A stretch of 64,000 nt of DNA, taken from Geodermatophilus nigrescens. Its GTDB lineage: Bacteria > Actinomycetota > Actinomycetes > Mycobacteriales > Geodermatophilaceae. The DNA is taken from contig NZ_FQVX01000006.1 in NCBI RefSeq assembly GCF_900129495.1, forward strand, positions 62,001-126,000. The letters are read 5' to 3'. Below, one piece after another: positions 56,667 through 64,000 of this stretch. The notes beneath the pieces were generated by a model. That model had not been told where the DNA came from. It searched no databases and was given only the letters and a program-made list of their open reading frames with translations. Position 1 is the stretch's first letter. Every line of letters starts with the position of its first letter. A program made the position numbers and the translations under genes.

Positions 56667-57626
56667 TCAGCTGCTCACCTGCCCGCTCGCGACCACGTCC
56701 GTCGGTTCCGACGGAGCCTGACGGCCGGGCTCGATGCTGACGGCATACGCCTCGTAGTCGTCGAGACCGGTCGAGGCGGAGCCTACGGCCCGGAGGTCGG
56801 TCTGTGGGGAGACGACGTCGAAGGTGCCGAGCGGCACCGGGTCGGTCTCGGTCATCCCCCACACGACGTAGGTGGTCGCGTCGCGGTCGTTGAGGCGCAG
56901 CCCGTGCGTGACCACCTGCAGCTCGCCGTCGCGGGCGACGACCGTGGCGACGTCGTGGCCGTCGTCGTCGGTGACCGGCGCGATGGTGGCGCGGCCGGGC
57001 TGCAGGAGCGACTGCACGACGTCGGCCTGCTCGGCGGCGGCCGCCTGCGCCTCGTCCCGCGCGGAGCTGAGGACGACGTTCCAGGTGCCCAGCGCCAGGA
57101 TCGCCGCGACCGCGGCGGCGACGAGGGCGTTGGGCAGCACGCGGCGCCACGCGGTCCGCTCCGGGCGCTCCTCCCCCGCCGGCGCGGGCACGTAGCTCGG
57201 GAAGCCGGTGGCCCGCGTGGAGCCGCCCCCGCCGGGGACGTCGGTGCGCCGCCGGCCGCCCGGCGGGCCGGGGACCTGTCGCGGACCGGCCGCCGGACCG
57301 CTTCCCGGACCGTTCACCGGGCCGGTCGCCGCGCCGGACAGCCCGGCGTCGGGCGCCCCGGCCGCCGACGGCGGGGGCGGCACCTGCTCGGTGCGCTCCA
57401 CGGCGTCGCGCAGCCGGTCGCGCAGCCCCTCCGACGGCTCGGCCGGCGGCAGGTCGTTCGCCAGCGCGGCCATCACCTCGGAGGTCTCGGCGACGGTGCG
57501 CGCGCACCGCGCGCAGCCGGGCAGGTGCGGGGTGAACAGCGCCTCGTCCTCGGGCTCGAGCGCGTGCAGCGCCCACCCGACGGCGAGCTCGTCCCACGCC
57601 TCGTGGTCGTCGCGCGGCGCGCTCAC
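56667..57626 (-). CDS. RskA-family anti-sigma factor
   Basis: Membrane anti-sigma factor of 319 residues. The N-terminal zinc-binding domain has LFTPHLPGCARCARTV (HxxxCxxC). A Pro/Gly-rich linker precedes one membrane helix at about 190-212 (VLPNALVAAAVAAILALGTW). The extracellular RskA domain follows (VVLSSARDEAQAAAAEQAD, TYVVWGMTETDPVPLGTF). It probably sequesters the sigma factor encoded immediately upstream; the two overlap by GTGA, typical of sigma/anti-sigma pairs. Release would require regulated proteolysis, not visible here. Confidence 0.9.
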   Translation of the reverse strand: MSAPRDDHEAWDELAVGWALHALEPEDEALFTPHLPGCARCARTVAETSEVMAALANDLPPAEPSEGLRDRLRDAVERTEQVPPPPSAAGAPDAGLSGAATGPVNGPGSGPAAGPRQVPGPPGGRRRTDVPGGGGSTRATGFPSYVPAPAGEERPERTAWRRVLPNALVAAAVAAILALGTWNVVLSSARDEAQAAAAEQADVVQSLLQPGRATIAPVTDDDGHDVATVVARDGELQVVTHGLRLNDRDATTYVVWGMTETDPVPLGTFDVVSPQTDLRAVGSASTGLDDYEAYAVSIEPGRQAPSEPTDVVASGQVSS

Positions 57627-58273
57627 CGGGCACCCCCGTCGACCGCCGCGGGACCGCTCAGGGCGCCGCCGGCCGTGGCGCCGCCGACCGCGCCGAGCTC
57701 CTCCTTGAGCCGGCGCATCCCGGCGAGCATGCGGGTCTTGACCGTGCCCAGCGGCGCGCGGGTCAGGGCCGCGACCTCCCGCTGCGTGTAGCCGCCGTAG
57801 TAGGCCAGGGTCAGCGCCTCCCGCTGGGCGTCGGGCAGCGTGCCCAGCGCCGTCCGCACCCGCTCGGACACGACCCGGCTCCACGCCTCGTCCTCGACGT
57901 CGGTGGCGGTGGTCGGGGCGGTGAGCGCCAGGTCGTCCTCGGCGCGCGCCTGGCGGCGCCGGTGGGCCTCCTCGCGGCGGACGGCGTCGACGGCCTTGTG
58001 GTGGACCATCGCCATCAGCCAGGAGGAGAAGCTGCCGCGCGCCCGGTCGTAGGCCCACGGGTCGCGCCAGACGCTCAGGAACACGTCCTGGACGACGTCC
58101 TCCGCGAGGGTGTCGTCCGCGAGGATCCGCCGGGCCAGCGCGAAGGCCGGGCGGCGGAAGCGGTCGTAGAGGTCGTCGACGGCGCCGCGGTCCCCCGCGC
58201 GCACGCGCAGCACGAGGTCGGCATCGCCGGAGTCGCCCTCCGGTCGTCGTGCCGGACGCGTCACGGCTCCCAT
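57623..58273 (-). CDS. ECF-type sigma factor (SigK-like), partner of RskA
   Basis: Sigma-70 group 4 protein of 216 residues. Region 2: VDDLYDRFRRPAFALARRIL, AEDVVQDVFLSVWRDPWAYD and SSWLMAMVHHKAVDAVRREE. Region 4: LPDAQREALTLAYYGGYTQRE with the recognition helix VAALTRAPLGTVKTRMLAGM. The ATG at 58273 (MGAVTRPARRPEG) is chosen; an upstream reading adds a basic, unlikely extension. Coupled to the anti-sigma gene by GTGA. Divergent from the SsgA-like gene. Confidence 0.92.
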   Translation of the reverse strand: MGAVTRPARRPEGDSGDADLVLRVRAGDRGAVDDLYDRFRRPAFALARRILADDTLAEDVVQDVFLSVWRDPWAYDRARGSFSSWLMAMVHHKAVDAVRREEAHRRRQARAEDDLALTAPTTATDVEDEAWSRVVSERVRTALGTLPDAQREALTLAYYGGYTQREVAALTRAPLGTVKTRMLAGMRRLKEELGAVGGATAGGALSGPAAVDGGAR

Positions 58274-58422
58274 CGTCACACGCCGCGTTCGCTGCGTGGA
58301 GGCCCGGCGGTTCACCGTCGTCCTCCTCCGCGGTCGCCCGCCCCACGGACCTCACCCGTCCGTGCGACACGCCCGGGCGCACCTCGGCGCAACATCCGGC
58401 GTCCCCGGTCGTTCTAGGAGTC

Positions 58423-58881
58423 ATGGACCGCGACAGGGCACACCGCTCCTCCCCGGGGTACTCCGTCCCGACGACGCTGCACCTGGTCGGCCCGACGTCG
58501 TGGACCGAGGTCCCCGCCGTCCTGTCGTACGCGGTCAGCGACCCCTTCGCCGTGCGGATCGGGTTCGGCGAGCCCGGGGAGCCCGCCGACGACGGCGTCA
58601 CCTGGCTGCTGGGCCGGGAGCTGCTGGCCGCGGGGCTGGAGCGGCCGGCCGGCGACGGCGACGTGCGGCTGTGGCCGGCGCGCACCAGCGGCGACGTCCT
58701 CTACCTGCACCTGCGCGCGCCCTCGGGCGAGGCGTTGTTCGAGCTGTCGCGGGCCACGGTGGCGGCGTTCCTGCAGCAGACCGAGGCCCTGGTGCCTCCC
58801 GGCCAGGAGACGGCGGCCCTCGCCGTCGACGAGGAGCTGGCGGCCCTGCTGTCCGGCGGGGCCGATCCGGGGGCCCGCTGA
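58423..58881 (+). CDS. SsgA/SsgB-family sporulation and cell-division regulator
   Basis: SALP (SsgA-like protein) of 152 residues. SsgA/B act in positioning the division machinery in sporulating actinomycetes. Landmarks: VPAVLSYAVSDPFAVRIGF, VTWLLGRELLAAGLERPAGDG (short piece), DVRLWPARTSGDVLYLHL and SGEALFELSRATVAAFLQQ, with the VPPGQE motif at the end. AGGAG lies just before the ATG. It precedes a tRNA-Gly gene and is divergent from the ECF sigma operon. Presence supports an actinomycete with a differentiation programme or reduced version of it. Confidence 0.9.
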   Translation: MDRDRAHRSSPGYSVPTTLHLVGPTSWTEVPAVLSYAVSDPFAVRIGFGEPGEPADDGVTWLLGRELLAAGLERPAGDGDVRLWPARTSGDVLYLHLRAPSGEALFELSRATVAAFLQQTEALVPPGQETAALAVDEELAALLSGGADPGAR

Positions 58882-58950
58882 CCCCCCGGGGGGACCCCCC
58901 GTGAAACCCCCCGCGGACGTCAGGTAGTGTTCTCCCTGCAAGACAGCAAC

Positions 58951-59023
58951 GCGGACGTGGCTCAGTTGGTAGAGCATCACCTTGCCAAGGTGAGGGTCGC
59001 GGGTTCGAATCCCGTCGTCCGCT
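58951..59023 (+). tRNA. tRNA-Gly, anticodon GCC
   Basis: 73-nt gene: acceptor GCGGACG with CGTCCGC, D-arm GCTC-GAGC, anticodon arm TCACC-TTGCCAA-GGTGA (anticodon GCC), T-arm with GGTTCGAAT. CCA is not encoded. First of three clustered tRNA genes on this strand. Confidence 0.95.
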
Positions 59024-59066
59024 CGGGACCTCGGGCGCTGGTCGCGAGACCGGCGCTCGTGTGTGC

Positions 59067-59137
59067 GGTGGAGTGGCCGAGAGGCGAGGCAACGGCCTGC
59101 AAAGCCGTCTACACGGGTTCAAATCCCGTCTCCACCT
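59067..59137 (+). tRNA. tRNA-Cys, anticodon GCA
   Basis: 71-nt gene: acceptor GGTGGAG with CTCCACC, anticodon arm ACGGC-CTGCAAA-GCCGT (anticodon GCA), T-arm ACGGG-TTCAAAT-CCCGT. CCA is not encoded. It lies 43 bases after tRNA-Gly and 49 bases before tRNA-Val, a common actinobacterial cluster. Confidence 0.95.
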
Positions 59138-59186
59138 CGCCTCCTCGCCGAGCGCGGTGGAGCGGGCCGGTCACCGCACCGGATCC

Positions 59187-59258
59187 GGGCGATTGGCTCA
59201 GTGGTAGAGCGCTACCTTGACACGGTAGAGGTCACTGGTTCGAACCCAGTATCGCCCA
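59187..59258 (+). tRNA. tRNA-Val, anticodon GAC
   Basis: 72-nt gene with acceptor GGGCGAT/ATCGCCC and anticodon arm CTACC-TTGACAC-GGTAG (anticodon GAC). Except for the anticodon arm it is the same as the minus-strand tRNA-Val(CAC) at 56090, and it ends at the same 15-bp terminator stem. CCA is not encoded. Confidence 0.95.
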
Positions 59259-59264
59259 CCAGCA

Positions 59265-59298
59265 CGAGAGCCCCGGACCACCAGGTCCGGGGCTCTCG
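59265..59298. terminator. Terminator of the tRNA cluster (shared with convergent coaE)
   Basis: CGAGAGCCCCGGACC (59265-59279), loop ACCA, then the exact complement (59284-59298). The same stem with a different loop lies at 56048-56081. It separates the tRNA cluster from coaE, which ends at 59331 on the other strand. Confidence 0.8.
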
Positions 59299-59330
59299 TC
59301 GTCCCGGCGGGCCCGTCGCCTCCGCCGGCC

Positions 59331-59942
59331 TCAGGACCCGTCCCGCTCCCCCAGCGCCGGCACGACCCGCTCCGCCCACAGCCGCTCGACCTGCGCGGCC
59401 AGCGCGTCGGGCGCGCCGCTGTTGTCCAGGACGACGTCGGCCACGGCGCGGCGCTGTTCGTCGGTGGCCTGGGCGGCGATGCGGGCGCGGGCGTCCTCCT
59501 CGGTCAGGCCACGCAGCAGCAGCCGTGCCACGCGCGTCTCGAGGTCGGCCTCGACGACGAGCACCAGGTCGTACTGCCCCGCCTGGCCGGTCTCCACGAG
59601 CAGCGGCACGTCCTGGACGACGACGGCGTCCGCCGCGGCGCCCGCCACGACCTCCTGGGCCCGGGCGCGCACCAGCGGGTGCACGATGCCGTCGAGCCGG
59701 GCGCGGGCCTCCGGATCGGCGAACACGATCGAGGCGAGCGCGGCGCGGTCGAGCGCGCCGTCGGCGGTCAGGACACCGGGGCCGAAGGAGCCGACGACGG
59801 CCGCCAGGCCCGGGGTGCCCGGCTCGACCACCTCCCGGGCGATCCGGTCGGCGTCGACGACCACCGCCCCGCGGGCGGCCAGCAGCGCCGCCACCGTGCT
59901 CTTCCCCGACCCGATCCCGCCGGTCAACCCGATCCGCAGCAC
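59331..59942 (-). CDS. coaE: Dephospho-CoA kinase
   Basis: Last step of CoA synthesis, ATP-dependent phosphorylation of dephospho-CoA; 203 residues. The P-loop is [16 protein letters not shown]. The substrate Asp is in [15 protein letters not shown], and [13 protein letters not shown] and [13 protein letters not shown] are family segments. The GTG at 59942 is preceded by TACGGT and six bases, consistent with a leaderless transcript. Genes for coaE and rpsA are near neighbours in many actinobacteria, as here. Confidence 0.95.
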   Translation of the reverse strand: MLRIGLTGGIGSGKSTVAALLAARGAVVVDADRIAREVVEPGTPGLAAVVGSFGPGVLTADGALDRAALASIVFADPEARARLDGIVHPLVRARAQEVVAGAAADAVVVQDVPLLVETGQAGQYDLVLVVEADLETRVARLLLRGLTEEDARARIAAQATDEQRRAVADVVLDNSGAPDALAAQVERLWAERVVPALGERDGS

Positions 59943-60100
59943 GCACGGACCGTAACGACCGCGCCGGAGGCGGTCACGGACGGGTAACACCCGTCCCGTG
60001 TGCACGGCGCGTCGCACCAGTCACACGCGCCACTCCTCATAACGTCCGCCCCGTCGCTTCCCCATGGAGGGGGACGCAGCCGAGAGAGGCAGGCAGCCCG

Positions 60101-60376
60101 ATGTCGCAGTCCCGCACCGCCGTCGCGACGGTCCCCGCCGGCCCCCGCACCCCGGGCCGCCACCGGGCGGAGCGCGCCGGGGGCATCCGGGTCGCCGACC
60201 TGCCGGCCGTCCGCGAGCGCCTCGTCGCGAACACCGCGGCGCACCCGATGCCGGCCCGCCGCACCTTCCTGCGCTGGCTGCTCGACGCCGCCCCGGCCGG
60301 CCGGCACACGTGGTCGTCGCTGGCCGCCGCCGGTGGCCGCCCGCGCTCGGCCTTCGCCATCATCCTGAGCCTCTGA
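60101..60376 (+). CDS. Small basic hypothetical protein (91 aa)
   Basis: I do not recognise a family. It begins SQSRTAVATVPAGPRTPGRH and is Arg/Ala/Pro-rich, with a central hydrophobic-basic stretch (RRTFLRWLLDAAPAGRHTWSS) and the C-terminus SAFAIILSL. GAGAGAGG lies 12 bases before the ATG, and TAACGT (upstream, near 60040) could be a -10. No signal peptide or metal motif. It sits between coaE and rpsA, convergent with rpsA, and ends before a strong bidirectional terminator. Could be a DNA- or RNA-binding small protein; this is speculative. Confidence 0.55.
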   Translation: MSQSRTAVATVPAGPRTPGRHRAERAGGIRVADLPAVRERLVANTAAHPMPARRTFLRWLLDAAPAGRHTWSSLAAAGGRPRSAFAIILSL

Positions 60377-60460
60377 GCCCGCGGGTCCCCGGAGCGGGGC
60401 CCTGCGACGGACGAGGGTGCCCGCCCGGACGGGGACGGCGGGCGGGCACCCTCCCCGCAC

Positions 60461-60503
60461 ACGACAGAGGCCCAGGACCTCGCGGGTCCTGGGCCTCTGT
60501 CGT
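60461..60503. terminator. 19-bp perfect-stem bidirectional terminator
   Basis: ACGACAGAGGCCCAGGACC (60461-60479), loop TCGCG, and the exact complement (60485-60503). It lies between the small plus-strand gene and the convergent rpsA. Confidence 0.8.
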
Positions 60504-60530
60504 CGATCAGACCGTCAGCCGGTCAGCGGG

Positions 60531-62003
60531 TCACTCCCCGCCGGCGAGCTTGGCGCGCAGCGCGGCGAGCGCCTCGTCGCTGGCCAGCGTGCCGCCGGTG
60601 CTGGCACCGGTGTCACCGGCCGGCGCGTCGCCACCGGAGCTGTAGTTGCCCCCGGCAGCCGCCTCGGCGTCGGCCTCGCGGGCCGCGGCGATCTGCTTGC
60701 GGTGCGCCTCGAAGCGGGACTGGGCCTCGGCGTACTGCCGCTCCCAGGTCTCGCGGGCCTCGTCGTAGCCCTCGAGCCACTCGCCGGTCTCCGGGTCGAA
60801 GCCCTCGGGGTAGATGTAGTTGCCCTGGTCGTCGTAGGAGGCCGACATGCCGTAGGCGGCGGGGTCGAACTGCTCCTCGTCGCCGATGACGCCCTCGTTG
60901 GCCTGCTTGAGCGACAGCGAGATGCGGCGCCGGTCGAGGTCGATGTCGATGACCTTGACGAGGATCTCGTCGCCGACCTGCACGACCTGCTCCGGGATCT
61001 CCACGTGGCGCTCGGCCAGCTCGGAGATGTGGACCAGGCCCTCGATGCCCTCGTCGACCCGGACGAACGCACCGAAGGGCACCAGCTTGGTGACCTTGCC
61101 CGGCACGACCTGGCCGATCTGGTGGGTGCGGGCGAACTGACGCCACGGGTCCTCCTGCGTCGCCTTCAGCGACAGGGAGACCCGCTCGCGGTCGAGGTCG
61201 ACGTCGAGGACCTCGACGGTGACCTCCTGGCCCACCTCGACGACCTCGGACGGGTGGTCGATGTGCTTCCAGGACAGCTCGGAGACGTGCACGAGGCCGT
61301 CCACGCCGCCCAGGTCGACGAACGCGCCGAAGTTGACGATCGAGGAGACGACGCCGGTGCGCACCTGGCCGCGGGCGAGCTTGTTGAGGAACTCGCTGCG
61401 GACCTCGGACTGCGTCTGCTCCAGCCACTGCCGGCGGGACAGGACGACGTTGTTGCGGTTCTTGTCGAGCTCGATGATCTTGGCCTCGAGCTCGCGGCCC
61501 ACGTAGGGCTGCAGGTCGCGCACGCGGCGCATCTCGACCAGCGAGGCGGGAAGGAACCCGCGCAGGCCGATGTCGAGGATGAGGCCGCCCTTGACGACCT
61601 CGATGACGGTGCCGGTGACGACCTCGTCGGCTTCCTTCTTGGCCTCGATCGTGCCCCAGGCGCGCTCGTACTGGGCGCGCTTCTTGGACAGGATCAGGCG
61701 GCCTTCCTTGTCCTCCTTCTGGAGGACGAGGGCTTCCACCTCGTCGCCGACCTTGACGACCTCGTTGGGGTCGACGTCGTGCTTGATGGACAGCTCGCGC
61801 GAGGGGATGACGCCCTCGGTCTTGTAGCCGATGTCCAGCAGCACCTCGTCCCGGTCGACCTTGACGATGACGCCTTCGACGATGTCGCCGTCGTTGAAGT
61901 ACTTGATCGTCTGGTCGATCGCGGCGAGGAAGTCCTCGGCGGTGCCGATGTCGTTCACCGCGATCTGGGGGGTGCTGGAAGGACGGACCTGGGTGGAGGT
62001 CAT
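60531..62003 (-). CDS. rpsA: 30S ribosomal protein S1
   Basis: mRNA-binding ribosomal protein of 490 residues with four S1 domains, the usual actinobacterial number. Repeats are recognised as [60 protein letters not shown] and [20 protein letters not shown] (about residues 38-350). The C-terminus is acidic and Gly/Ser-rich ([14 protein letters not shown]) and ends [13 protein letters not shown]. The ATG start ([10 protein letters not shown]) is supported by the standard actinobacterial N-terminus. The leader 62004-62216 is intergenic, with no further gene seen. Confidence 0.97.
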   Translation of the reverse strand: MTSTQVRPSSTPQIAVNDIGTAEDFLAAIDQTIKYFNDGDIVEGVIVKVDRDEVLLDIGYKTEGVIPSRELSIKHDVDPNEVVKVGDEVEALVLQKEDKEGRLILSKKRAQYERAWGTIEAKKEADEVVTGTVIEVVKGGLILDIGLRGFLPASLVEMRRVRDLQPYVGRELEAKIIELDKNRNNVVLSRRQWLEQTQSEVRSEFLNKLARGQVRTGVVSSIVNFGAFVDLGGVDGLVHVSELSWKHIDHPSEVVEVGQEVTVEVLDVDLDRERVSLSLKATQEDPWRQFARTHQIGQVVPGKVTKLVPFGAFVRVDEGIEGLVHISELAERHVEIPEQVVQVGDEILVKVIDIDLDRRRISLSLKQANEGVIGDEEQFDPAAYGMSASYDDQGNYIYPEGFDPETGEWLEGYDEARETWERQYAEAQSRFEAHRKQIAAAREADAEAAAGGNYSSGGDAPAGDTGASTGGTLASDEALAALRAKLAGGE

Positions 62004-62216
62004 GTGGTCGAGTGCTCCGGACGGGGGATGCGTAGGGACGGGGTGTCGCGGCCGGGTGACCGCGGATGCGGGGAGAGCCGGCGCGCGCCGATCCCTTGCG
62101 GGTACAGCACTAACAGACCTCAGGCGCATTCCCATGGTACGGACGCGGGCGCGCGCGGGTCCACCTGGGTGGGCGACCTCTGCCGGTCGGCCGCGGCGTG
62201 TCACGCTGGGCGTGTC

Positions 62217-63056
62217 ATGATGCCGCCCCCCGCGCTCCCCCTCGGGCCCGACGGCTACCCCGCCGCGGGCGGGGTCGAGCGCCGCCCGGCCGGCGCCGGC
62301 GAGTCGTCCCGCGCCAACCGCGGCTGGTGGGACGCCGCGGCGCCCGCCTACCTCGCCGAGCACGGCGCCGACCTCGGCGACGTCGACTTCCTGTGGTGCC
62401 CGGAGGGGCTGCGGGAGGCCGACGCGCACCTGCTCGGCGACGTCGCCGGGCGGCGGGTGCTCGAGGTCGGCTGCGGGTCGGCGCCGTGCGCGCGCTGGCT
62501 GCGCCGGGCGGGGGCCGACGTCGTCGCGCTGGACCTGTCGGCCGGGATGCTCGCCCGGGCCGCGCAGCTGGGGCGCAGCACCGGCACGCCCGTCCCGCTG
62601 CTGCAGGCCGACGCCGGCGCGCTGCCGCTGGCCGCCGCGTCGTTCGACGTCGTCTGCTCGGCGTTCGGCGGGCTGCCGTTCGTGGCCGACGTCGAGGGGG
62701 CGCTGACCGAGGTGGCGCGGGTGCTGCGGCCCGGCGGGCGGTTCGCGGCGTCGGTGAACCACCCGTTCCGCTGGCCGCTGCCGGACTCCCCCGACCCGGA
62801 CGACCTGCGGATCGTGTCGTCCTACTTCGACCGGCGGCCCTACGTGGAGACCGACGGTGCGGGGCGCACCGTCTACGTCGAGCACCACCGCACGGTCGGC
62901 GACTGGGTGCGCGCCGTCGTCGGGGCCGGCCTGGTGCTCGACGACCTGGTCGAGCCGGAGTGGACGCCCGGGCGCACGCAGGAGTGGGGCCAGTGGTCGC
63001 CGGCCCGCGGCGCGCTGGTGCCCGGGACGATGGTCCTGGTCGCGCACCGGCCCTGA
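62217..63056 (+). CDS. SAM-dependent methyltransferase (class I)
   Basis: Methyltransferase of 279 residues with a Methyltransf_11-type core. Motif I is [15 protein letters not shown], the acidic loop at the end of beta-2 is [16 protein letters not shown], motif [26 protein letters not shown] and the post-III loop [19 protein letters not shown]. The N-terminal 40 residues carry [18 protein letters not shown], a feature of the actinobacterial subgroup next to rpsA. Substrate unknown. The start could be either of two adjacent ATGs at 62217/62220; no clear Shine-Dalgarno is present. Confidence 0.87.
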   Translation: MMPPPALPLGPDGYPAAGGVERRPAGAGESSRANRGWWDAAAPAYLAEHGADLGDVDFLWCPEGLREADAHLLGDVAGRRVLEVGCGSAPCARWLRRAGADVVALDLSAGMLARAAQLGRSTGTPVPLLQADAGALPLAAASFDVVCSAFGGLPFVADVEGALTEVARVLRPGGRFAASVNHPFRWPLPDSPDPDDLRIVSSYFDRRPYVETDGAGRTVYVEHHRTVGDWVRAVVGAGLVLDDLVEPEWTPGRTQEWGQWSPARGALVPGTMVLVAHRP

Positions 63057-63151
63057 GGTCCCGTGCGGCGACCCGTGGCCCCGCGGAGCGGCCCGGAGCA
63101 CACTGCGCGCCGTCGTCCGGCACGTCCGGGGCCGGCGGCCGAGGAGGCGAC

Positions 63152-63403
63152 ATGCCGCTGTACATGGACGTCCACCACAAGGTCGACGGTCTGACCGCCG
63201 ACGCGGTCCACGGGGCGCACCAGCGCGACCTCGAGGTCCAGGAGAAGTACGGCGTCCGCTACGAGAGGTACTGGTTCGACGAGGCCTCGGGCAAGGTCTT
63301 CTGCCTGGTGCACGCACCCGACGCCGAGTCCGCCGCGGCGGTGCACCGGGAGGCGCACGGCCTGGTCGCCGACGAGATCACCGAGGTCCACGAGGGCTCC
63401 TGA
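63152..63403 (+). CDS. DUF4242 / SCO4226-like nickel-binding protein
   Basis: An 83-residue protein with a ferredoxin-like fold expected: [19 protein letters not shown], then [20 protein letters not shown] and the C-terminal [16 protein letters not shown]. The paired HH near the N-terminus and HREAH are candidate metal ligands; the Streptomyces coelicolor homologue SCO4226 binds nickel. GAGGAG lies seven bases before the ATG. Convergent with polA and terminated by a 15-bp stem. Physiological role unclear. Confidence 0.85.
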   Translation: MPLYMDVHHKVDGLTADAVHGAHQRDLEVQEKYGVRYERYWFDEASGKVFCLVHAPDAESAAAVHREAHGLVADEITEVHEGS

Positions 63404-63409
63404 CGCCGC

Positions 63410-63444
63410 ACCCTGACCCTCCACGTCAGGTGGAGGGTCAGGGT
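63410..63444. terminator. Bidirectional terminator before polA end
   Basis: ACCCTGACCCTCCAC (63410-63424), loop GTCAG, then the exact complement (63430-63444). It lies between the convergent DUF4242 gene and polA. Confidence 0.75.
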
Positions 63445-63449
63445 GGTCG

Positions 63450-64000
63450 TCAGTGGGCGGCGGCGTCCCAGCTGCTGCCGACGCCAACGGAGACCTCCAG
63501 CGGCACCGACAGCTCCGCCGCGCCGGCCATCTCCCGGCGGACCAGCGCCTCCAGCGCCTCCCGCTCCCCCGGCGCCACCTCGAGCACGAGTTCGTCGTGC
63601 ACCTGCAGCAGCATCCGCGACCGCAGGCCCTCGGCCTCGATCCCCCGCTCGACGCCGAGCATCGCCACCTTGATGACGTCGGCCGCCGAGCCCTGGATCG
63701 GGGCGTTGAGCGCCATCCGCTCGGCCATCTGCCGGCGCTGGCCGTTGTCGCTGGTCAGGTCCGGCAGGTACCGGCGCCGGCCGAGCGTGGTCTCGGTGTA
63801 GCCGCGCAGCCGGGCCTCCTCGACGACGCCGTCGAGGTAGTCGCGGATGCCGCCGAAGCGCTCGAAGTAGGCGTGCATCTGACCGCGCGCCTCCTCCGGG
63901 GTGATCCGCAGCTGCTGCGCGAGCCCGTAGGCCGACAGCCCGTAGGCCAGGCCGTAGCTCATCGCCTTGATCCGCCGGCGCATCTCCGGGTCGACCTGGT
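63450..64000 (-). CDS. polA: DNA polymerase I, C-terminal part (runs off right edge)
   Basis: 3' end of the family A polymerase, about 183 codons visible; the 5' part is beyond the window. The O-helix/motif B reads RRRIKAMSYGLAYGLSAYGL, where Tyr replaces the Phe762 of E. coli, as in mycobacterial Pol I. Motif C is LLQVHDELVLEV with the catalytic Asp. NAPIQGSAADVIKVAM is the usual Q-helix. Replication and repair enzyme, cytoplasmic. The coding strand enters from the right edge. Confidence 0.96.
   Translation of the reverse strand, partial: QVDPEMRRRIKAMSYGLAYGLSAYGLAQQLRITPEEARGQMHAYFERFGGIRDYLDGVVEEARLRGYTETTLGRRRYLPDLTSDNGQRRQMAERMALNAPIQGSAADVIKVAMLGVERGIEAEGLRSRMLLQVHDELVLEVAPGEREALEALVRREMAGAAELSVPLEVSVGVGSSWDAAAH

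Noticed and set aside
56090..59258. tRNA genes as an integration site
   Set aside because: No integrase, no attachment-site duplication of a tRNA 3' end, and flanking genes are conserved.

Overview
The window is very GC-rich chromosomal DNA of an actinomycete. BldD, an SsgA-like protein, PimA/PatA/PIP synthase (mannosylated inositol lipids), a Rel/Asp23 stress locus, frequent GTG starts and extreme G/C bias in third codon positions all point to Actinomycetota. Gene order and the intergenic palindromes suggest Geodermatophilaceae (Blastococcus/Modestobacter/Geodermatophilus), but that placement is inference. Nearly everything is conserved core chromosome; I see no insertion sequence, prophage, integrase or CRISPR array.

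Layout. 1-4316: pyrimidine operon pyrR-pyrB-pyrC-carA-carB (minus), with a PyrR-type RNA hairpin just before the pyrR Shine-Dalgarno. 4549-5088: bldD, with an intact c-di-GMP-binding signature. 5089-6456: small accessory patch with a 50-codon gene behind a PafBC/RecA-NDp-like DNA-damage promoter and a divergent MarR/VOC pair sharing two operators. 6473-20601: long minus-strand block nusB, efp, pepQ, aroQ-aroB-aroK-aroC, prepilin-type peptidase, aroE, mltG, ruvX, alaS, two small membrane proteins, rarA. 20637-24294: aldo/keto reductase, a DUF559-type protein bracketed by two 72-bp palindromic repeats, a class V aminotransferase and an ASCH protein. 24302-29052: aspS, aldo/keto reductase, hisS, metallo-hydrolase. 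29219-31430: two tandem exported cyclophilins and a methyltransferase.

31437-35817 is an envelope-stress region: an ECF sigma factor overlapping a Gls24-like gene, a CsbD-like gene whose ribosome-binding site sits in a hairpin, and a seven-gene plus-strand operon of Asp23/Gls24, DUF2273 and AmaP/DUF6286-like proteins that also encodes a tiny HPD-motif protein. 35814-44934: rel, apt, secF-secD-yajC and ruvB-ruvA-ruvC, with a LexA box before ruvC. 45055-52946: L,D-transpeptidase, yebC, a LemA-like protein and the phosphatidylinositol mannoside operon (pimA, patA, pgsA, HIT) behind thrS. 53088-64000: MOSC, HNH, DHFR-like and VOC proteins, an ECF sigma/RskA anti-sigma pair, an SsgA-like protein, tRNA-Gly/Cys/Val, a second tRNA-Val on the opposite strand, coaE, rpsA, a methyltransferase, a DUF4242 protein and the 3' end of polA.

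Many genes overlap by GTGA, ATGA or TGATG, so the blocks are probably translationally coupled. The least explained items are the damage-promoter micro-gene, the 72-bp repeat pair, the His/Asp-rich tail of MltG, the csbD leader hairpin and the HPD-motif protein; none of them proves a new system from sequence alone.
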